From assembly GCA_004560045.1 (NCBI GenBank), contig SFWF01000047.1, forward strand, positions 1 through 11,489: DNA of 11,489 nucleotides. Reading direction: 5' to 3'. Of the stretch, positions 7,611 through 11,489 are shown one piece after another. The translations under genes were made by a program, and so were the position numbers. The notes under the pieces were generated by a model, which saw only the letters and a list, made by a program, of their open reading frames with translations, had not been told where the DNA came from and ran no database searches. This DNA comes from a bacterium. GTDB lineage: Bacteria > Bacillota > Clostridia > Oscillospirales > Acutalibacteraceae. How positions within the stretch are numbered: position 1 is the stretch's first letter; every line of letters starts with the position of its first letter.

Positions 7611-9275
7611 ATGCTTAGTGATATTGAAATTGCTCAGGGCGCAAAAATGCTCCCCATTAAAGAGGTCGCAAAATCGCTTGACATAAGCGAGGACGAGCTC
7701 GAATTTTACGGAAAGTATAAGGCTAAGCTCAGCGAGGAGCTTGTCGACAGAGTTAAGGACAGACCCGACGGAAAGCTGATCCTCGTCACCGCTATCAACC
7801 CCACCCCTGCAGGTGAGGGTAAGACCACCACATCGGTCGGTCTCGGACAGGCTATGCCCCTTATCGGCAAGAAGGCTATTATTGCCCTTCGTGAGCCCTC
7901 CTTAGGCCCCGTTTTCGGTATTAAGGGCGGTGCCGCAGGCGGCGGATACGCTCAGGTCGTTCCCATGGAGGACATCAACCTTCACTTTACGGGAGATATG
8001 CACGCAATTACTGCGGCAAATAATCTTCTTTGCGCCCTTCTTGACAACCATCTTCAGCAGGGCAACACCCTCGGCATCGATCAGAGAAGAATTCTCTTGA
8101 AGCGCTGTCTTGATATGAACGACCGCGCTCTCCGCTACGTTAATGTAGGTCTCGGCGGAAAGGTCAACGGAATCCCCCGTGAGGACGGCTTCCAGATCAC
8201 CGTTGCCAGCGAGGTTATGGCTATTCTCTGCCTCTGCAGTGACATAACCGACCTGAAGCGCAGACTCGGCAACATTCTCGTTGCCTACACCTACGACGGT
8301 AAGCCCATATTTGCCCGCGATCTTAAGGCCGACGGCGCAATGGCCGCTCTTTTAAAGGACGCAATTAAGCCCAACCTTGTTCAGACCTTAGAGAACACCC
8401 CTGCAATTATGCACGGCGGACCCTTCGCTAATATTGCTCACGGATGCAACTCGGTTCGTGCTACCAAGCTTGCTCTTAAGCTTGCCGATTACTGCATTAC
8501 AGAAGCAGGCTTCGGAAGTGACCTCGGCGCAGAGAAATTCCTCGATATCAAGTGCCGTCTTGCAGGACTTGCTCCCTCGGCTATCGTAATCGTTGCCACC
8601 GTTCGCGCCCTTAAATATAACGGCGGCGTTGCCAAAACCGACCTTAAGGCAGAAAACGTTGAGGCCCTCTCTAAGGGTATCGTAAACCTCGGCGCACACA
8701 TTGAAAATATGAAGAAGTTCGGCGTTCCCGTTGTTGTTGCAATCAATCGCTTCGGCGAAGACTCTGACGCAGAGCTTAAATATATTGCCGACTACTGTGA
8801 ATCTCTCGGCGCAGATTTTGCCCTTTCGGAAGTATTTGCAAAGGGCGGAGAAGGCGGAAAAGAGCTTGCCGAAAAGGTAGTTGCCGCCTGCGAGAAGGAG
8901 GCACACTTTGCTCCCATTTACGACGCTGACCTTTCAATAAAGGAAAAGATCACTGCGATCGCCAAGACCATCTACGGTGCAGAGGGCGTTAACTTCACCG
9001 CCGCTGCAGAGAAAAACATTGCGGAAATCGAAGAACTGGGTAAAGGTATGCCCGTATGCATCGCAAAGACCCAGTATTCCCTTTCGGACGACGAGAAGGC
9101 TCTCGGACGTCCCACCGGCTTTACCGTAACGGTAAGAGAGGTCAAAATCTCTGCCGGCGCAGGCTTTATCGTTGCTCTTACCGGCTCGATAATGACCATG
9201 CCCGGACTCCCCAAGGTACCCGCCGCAAATAATATCGACGTGTCCGCCGACGGAAAGATAACGGGACTTTTCTGA
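7611..9275 (+). CDS. fhs: Formate--tetrahydrofolate ligase
   Basis: Formate + ATP + tetrahydrofolate gives 10-formyl-THF, the entry of formate into one-carbon metabolism; it is used for purine and fMet synthesis and in acetogens for the Wood-Ljungdahl methyl branch. The 554 residues match the usual length of about 556. Visible motifs are the P-loop PTPAGEGKTTT (64-74), family signature GIKGGAAGGGY (103-113) and signature VATVRALKYNGG (328-339). N-terminal MLSDIEIAQGAKMLPI is also typical. It is the first gene of a four-gene unit: its TGA shares its A with the ATG of tsaE (TGATG). An acetogenic lifestyle cannot be concluded from this gene alone, since many fermenters carry it. The assignment is very secure. 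Confidence 0.98.
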   Translation: MLSDIEIAQGAKMLPIKEVAKSLDISEDELEFYGKYKAKLSEELVDRVKDRPDGKLILVTAINPTPAGEGKTTTSVGLGQAMPLIGKKAIIALREPSLGPVFGIKGGAAGGGYAQVVPMEDINLHFTGDMHAITAANNLLCALLDNHLQQGNTLGIDQRRILLKRCLDMNDRALRYVNVGLGGKVNGIPREDGFQITVASEVMAILCLCSDITDLKRRLGNILVAYTYDGKPIFARDLKADGAMAALLKDAIKPNLVQTLENTPAIMHGGPFANIAHGCNSVRATKLALKLADYCITEAGFGSDLGAEKFLDIKCRLAGLAPSAIVIVATVRALKYNGGVAKTDLKAENVEALSKGIVNLGAHIENMKKFGVPVVVAINRFGEDSDAELKYIADYCESLGADFALSEVFAKGGEGGKELAEKVVAACEKEAHFAPIYDADLSIKEKITAIAKTIYGAEGVNFTAAAEKNIAEIEELGKGMPVCIAKTQYSLSDDEKALGRPTGFTVTVREVKISAGAGFIVALTGSIMTMPGLPKVPAANNIDVSADGKITGLF

Positions 9276-9700
9276 TGACCGAAGCAGTTACACGCTCCCC
9301 CGCCGAAACCGAAGCCTTTGCGGAAGAAATGGCAAAAAGGCTCAGCGGCGGAGAGATCATAGCATTCAGAGGGCCTATGGGTATGGGCAAGACCTGCTTT
9401 ACCCGTGGACTTGCCCGAGGACTCGGCTTTACGGGTCAGGTCACCTCCCCTACCTTTGCCCTCGTTAACGAATACGTCGGAGGAAGGCTTCCTCTATACC
9501 ATTTCGATATGTTCAGAATTGAAAGCTGGGAGGATCTTTACTCCTGCGGATTTTTCGACTATATGGAAATGGGTGGCGTTATCGCCGCCGAATGGAGCGA
9601 AAACATTGAGGGAGCCCTAAGTGGTGACGTAATTTTCGTTACCATAGAAAAGACGGACGAAAACTCCAGAAAAATAACGGTCGAAGGAGGCGGCTTCTGA
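9275..9700 (+). CDS. tsaE: tRNA t6A37 threonylcarbamoyladenosine biosynthesis ATPase TsaE
   Basis: Small P-loop ATPase that works with TsaB and TsaD to place threonylcarbamoyl on A37 of tRNAs reading ANN codons; it helps recycle the TsaBD complex. The 141 residues show Walker A GPMGMGKT (33-40), SPTF (58-61), the HFDMFR block (76-81, usually HFDLYR) and the AEWSENIE block (105-112). Length is typical. No good ribosome binding site lies at the right distance. The ATG overlaps the fhs stop by one base, so translation is probably coupled to fhs. It overlaps tsaB the same way. tsaD is not in the window and must be elsewhere in the genome. Confidence 0.96.
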   Translation: MTEAVTRSPAETEAFAEEMAKRLSGGEIIAFRGPMGMGKTCFTRGLARGLGFTGQVTSPTFALVNEYVGGRLPLYHFDMFRIESWEDLYSCGFFDYMEMGGVIAAEWSENIEGALSGDVIFVTIEKTDENSRKITVEGGGF

Positions 9701-10407
9701 TGAAAATACTTGCTCTCGACTGCTCGGCGGGTCCCGCTTCGGTTGCGGTTATTGAAGAAGGTAAAATTATTGCCTCCTCTTACGTTAACGTAAAGCTGAC
9801 CCACTCCCAGACCCTGCTTCCCATGGTCGAAAGCACCCTGCGCTCGGCTATGCTCGGAATTTCGGATATAGACGCCTTTGCAATAAATAACGGACCCGGC
9901 TCTTTTACGGGAATCCGAATCGGAATCAGCGCAGTTAAGGGTCTTGCGGCCGCGGAGGATAAGCCTTGCATCGAGGTCTCTACCCTTATGAGCGTTGCCT
10001 GCGGTTTTAAAAACACCGACTGCACGGTATGCGCCGTAATGGACGCGAGATGCAACCAGGTTTATAACGCTCTTTTCCGTATTGAAAACGGCGCTATAAC
10101 AAGGCTTTGTGACGACAGGGCGGTTATGACCGACGAGGTTATAAAGGAGCTTGAAGTTATAAGCGGCAGGATAATAATTGCAGGCGACGGCGCAGGACTT
10201 TTTGAAGACTACGCAAAGGAAAACTCCAACGCATTTATTGCGGCCGAGCCTCAGAGGTATCAAAACGCCTGCGGTGTGGCTATTGCGGCCGAAGAAAAGC
10301 TATCAAAGGGCGAGACCGTCTCTGCCGACGGACTTCTCCCCTTTTATTTACGACTTCCTCAGGCAGAAAGAGAACTTAAAGCAAAATCGCTTAAAAAAGG
10401 AGAATGA
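9700..10407 (+). CDS. tsaB: tRNA t6A37 biosynthesis dimerisation protein TsaB
   Basis: Non-catalytic ASKHA-fold partner (YeaZ) of TsaD in the t6A tRNA modification complex. The 235 residues begin MKILALDCSAG, as expected. They contain THSQTLLPM (34-42) and the diagnostic NNGPGSFTGIRIG (63-75). The C-terminus YLRLPQAERE is also typical of the family. The start is fixed by AAGGAGG at 9684-9690, 9 nt upstream, and the ATG shares one base with the tsaE stop. In many Bacillota tsaE and tsaB are followed by rimI and tsaD; here rpiB follows instead. Confidence 0.96.
   Translation: MKILALDCSAGPASVAVIEEGKIIASSYVNVKLTHSQTLLPMVESTLRSAMLGISDIDAFAINNGPGSFTGIRIGISAVKGLAAAEDKPCIEVSTLMSVACGFKNTDCTVCAVMDARCNQVYNALFRIENGAITRLCDDRAVMTDEVIKELEVISGRIIIAGDGAGLFEDYAKENSNAFIAAEPQRYQNACGVAIAAEEKLSKGETVSADGLLPFYLRLPQAERELKAKSLKKGE
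10397..10402 (+). promoter_or_regulatory. Ribosome binding site fixing the rpiB start
   Basis: AAGGAG at the end of tsaB is 10 nt from the ATG at 10413 but only 1 nt from an earlier in-frame ATG at 10404. The spacing makes 10413 the real start, and the protein then begins MKIAIGCDHGG as RpiB proteins do. Confidence 0.88.
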
Positions 10408-10412
10408 TATTT

Positions 10413-10853
10413 ATGAAAATTGCAATTGGTTGTGACCACGGCGGACTTGAGCATAAGGACGCAATAGTTGCTCATCTTAAGGAGCGCGGATTTGAGGTCA
10501 AGGACAGCGGTATTTACGAGAATCACTCGGTAGATTATCCCGATATCGCCGTTAAGGTCTGCGCCGATATTACCTCGGGCGAGTGTGAGCGCGGAATCCT
10601 CGTTTGCGGAACGGGAATCGGAATGAGCCTTGCCGCAAACAAGGTTAAGGGAATCCGTGCCGCCGCAGTAAGCGAGCATTTCTCCGCAAAATATACCCGT
10701 CTTCATAACGACTCTAACGTGCTTTGCCTCGGCGGCCGCGTTATCGGCGTCGGTACCGCTTTAGAGCTTGTTGACCTTTTCGTAGACACCGAATTCGAAG
10801 GCGGAAGACACGAAAACAGAGTTAAGAAAGTTATGGCAATAGAAAACGACTAA
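10413..10853 (+). CDS. rpiB: Ribose 5-phosphate isomerase B
   Basis: Aldose-ketose isomerase that interconverts ribulose 5-phosphate and ribose 5-phosphate in the non-oxidative pentose phosphate pathway (RpiB/LacAB fold, cytoplasmic dimer or tetramer). The 146 residues carry CDHGG (7-11, with Asp8 and His9 at the sugar site), the catalytic base Cys65 in VCGTGIGMSLAANK (64-77), His98 in LHNDSNVLCLGGR (97-109) and the C-terminal GGRHENRV (130-137). The active-site Cys excludes the LacA type and favours a true RpiB, although allose 6-phosphate isomerase is a possible relative. It is the last gene of the fhs-tsaE-tsaB-rpiB unit, 5 nt after tsaB. Its stop codon sits inside a perfect palindrome, and the repeat cassette begins right behind it. 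Confidence 0.95.
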   Translation: MKIAIGCDHGGLEHKDAIVAHLKERGFEVKDSGIYENHSVDYPDIAVKVCADITSGECERGILVCGTGIGMSLAANKVKGIRAAAVSEHFSAKYTRLHNDSNVLCLGGRVIGVGTALELVDLFVDTEFEGGRHENRVKKVMAIEND

Positions 10854-10862
10854 GTCGTTTTC
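10842..10862. terminator. Palindrome spanning the rpiB stop, possible terminator
   Basis: GAAAACGACT (10842-10851) is the exact inverted repeat of AGTCGTTTTC (10853-10862), with one base between. A realistic hairpin has 8 bp and a 5-nt loop containing TAA. The T-run is inside the 3' arm and the stem is AT-rich, so it is a weaker terminator candidate than the other three in the window. No other terminator for the operon is seen before the repeats. Confidence 0.45.
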
Positions 10863-10984
10863 AGTTATGAACGCTTCGCGTGTTATGATTGTCTTCGCCA
10901 AGTTATGAACGCTTCGCGTGTTATGAGTGCTTTGCACGTTTTCGCGGGTTCATATCATAACGTTTGCAACGCAAATTCATAACT
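10863..10984. repeat. Left structured repeat block (partial copy plus full 84-bp copy)
   Basis: A partial copy (10863-10888) is followed by a 12-nt linker and a full 84-bp unit (10901-10984). The unit has a perfect 9-bp terminal inverted repeat, AGTTATGAA/TTCATAACT. Inside it a second inverted pair, GTTATGA (10920-10926) and TCATAAC (10955-10961), encloses the centre. Small hairpins sit between these blocks: ACGC-TTC-GCGT (10909-10919), GTGC-TTT-GCAC (10927-10937) and CGTT-TGC-AACG (10961-10971). The full unit differs from the right-hand copy only at 10947 (G instead of C). Confidence 0.93.
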
Positions 10985-10995
10985 TATGACGGAAA

Positions 10996-11000
10996 AGAGG
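10996..11000 (+). promoter_or_regulatory. Ribosome binding site of the four-helix-bundle gene
   Basis: AGAGG lies 5 nt before the ATG at 11006. This supports that start over an in-frame TTG at 10964, which lies inside the repeat and would add 14 residues encoded largely by repeat sequence. Confidence 0.65.
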
Positions 11001-11005
11001 TATTT

Positions 11006-11362
11006 ATGTCCGAAAGCATATTGAGAGATAAATCAAAGGTTTTTGCCAAAGAAATAGTTTTATTGTGTCGCGCGATGACTACTCGTCGCGTTGAATCCGC
11101 ATTAGTAAATCAACTTTTACGCGCCGGCACGTCGGTAGGCGCAAACGTTCACGAGGCTCAATATGCACAGGGCACTAAAGACTTCATTTCAAAACTTGAA
11201 ATAGCTCTTAAGGAAACAAACGAATGTGATTTTTGGCTTGAATTACTCATGGAAACACAAAGCATATCTTTAGAGGAATTTAAACAATTCCATAATTATT
11301 GCATTGAAATTCGAAGAATGATTGTCGCCACAGTAACCACACTAAAAAGTAAGCAAAAATAA
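11006..11362 (+). CDS. Four-helix-bundle protein (23S rRNA intervening-sequence protein / Avd-like)
   Basis: The 118 residues fit the four-helix-bundle family first found encoded in intervening sequences inside 23S rRNA genes and related to Avd, the accessory protein of diversity-generating retroelements. Family pattern: QLLRAGTSVGANVHEA (about 36-51), KDFISKLEIALKETNECDFW (57-76), then LELLMETQ and a last helix with EIRRMIVATVTTLK. Characterised relatives form pentameric barrels with a basic surface that binds nucleic acid; the function of most stand-alone members is unknown. No membrane segment or signal peptide is visible. There is no 23S rRNA or reverse transcriptase in the window. The gene is bracketed by near-identical 84-bp repeats and ends 4 nt before the right block. 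Codon use (TTA, AGA, ATT, CAA) looks more AT-rich than in the operon upstream, suggesting acquisition by transfer. Confidence 0.88.
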   Translation: MSESILRDKSKVFAKEIVLLCRAMTTRRVESALVNQLLRAGTSVGANVHEAQYAQGTKDFISKLEIALKETNECDFWLELLMETQSISLEEFKQFHNYCIEIRRMIVATVTTLKSKQK

Positions 11363-11366
11363 TTTC

Positions 11367-11489
11367 AGTTATGAACGCTTCGCGTGTTATGAGTGCTTTG
11401 CACGTTTTCGCGCGTTCATATCATAACGTTTGCAACGCAAATTCATAACTGCTCGCAGAGCATCATAACGTTTGCAACGCAAATTCATA
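11367..11489. repeat. Right structured repeat block (full 84-bp copy plus partial copy, cut by window end)
   Basis: A full unit (11367-11450) is identical to the left full unit except at 11413. A hairpin TGCTC-GCA-GAGCA (11450-11462) follows, then a second copy of the 3' part of the unit (11463-11489), which runs off the window. In this copy TATGAACGC (11370-11378) has an exact internal inverted match, GCGTTCATA (11412-11420); the left copy has one mismatch there. The preceding TTTC (11363-11366) also matches the bases before the left partial copy, so the shared stretch from 11363 to 11392 is 30 nt. Confidence 0.93.

Noticed and set aside
9559..10263. Long minus-strand open frame opposite tsaE/tsaB (234 codons)
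   Set aside because: It is antisense to two well-conserved genes, has no recognisable domain or promoter, and reflects codon bias of the opposite strand.
10932..10960. Promoter inside the left repeat driving the four-helix-bundle gene
   Set aside because: TTGCAC with TATCAT has a 16-nt or shorter spacing and sits in a hairpin-rich repeat that is also present downstream of the gene; evidence is too thin.
10863..11489. CRISPR array
   Set aside because: Repeat blocks are palindromic, change orientation, and lie irregularly spaced with no unique 30-40 nt spacers; no cas gene is nearby.

Overview
The window is an ordinary stretch of bacterial chromosome, most likely from an anaerobic, gut-type member of the Clostridia (Bacillota). 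This is an inference from three things: the gene set (formate-THF ligase, a RodA-type SEDS protein, a U32/DUF3656 protein, an archaeal-type phosphoglycerate mutase, a small GH2 enzyme); strong AAGGAGG-like ribosome binding sites and consensus sigma-A promoters; and short U-rich terminators. No rRNA, tRNA, phage or transposase gene is visible.

Layout. Positions 1-1575 (+) hold the 3' part of a GH2 glycosidase gene, closed by a bidirectional terminator. Facing it on the minus strand is a complete U32/DUF3656 gene (1729-3786). This is transcribed divergently from an apgM-type phosphoglycerate mutase gene (3917-5128), which has a textbook promoter and terminator. rodA (5169-6305, minus) converges on apgM and shares its terminator. 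rodA and a VOC/glyoxalase gene (6452-6850, plus) are divergent, and each has its own near-consensus promoter. Next comes a decapitated AraC-type regulator remnant (6895-7521). After it is a tightly packed operon from an extended -10 promoter, fhs-tsaE-tsaB-rpiB (7611-10853): one-carbon metabolism, two t6A tRNA-modification proteins and a pentose phosphate isomerase. Its genes overlap by 1 nt or lie 5 nt apart.

The accessory part is the last 630 bases. Directly after rpiB lies a small gene (11006-11362) for a four-helix-bundle protein of the 23S rRNA intervening-sequence/Avd-like family. It is bracketed by two copies of an 84-bp structured repeat that differ at one position, and each copy is extended outward by a partial copy. 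The repeats consist of GTTATGA/TCATAAC blocks separated by mini-hairpins whose sequence varies while base pairing is largely kept. The gene looks compositionally different from its neighbours. Gene plus repeats look like a mobile or RNA-structured cassette, and this is the best candidate in the window for an under-described system. The window ends inside the repeat, so its right boundary is not seen.
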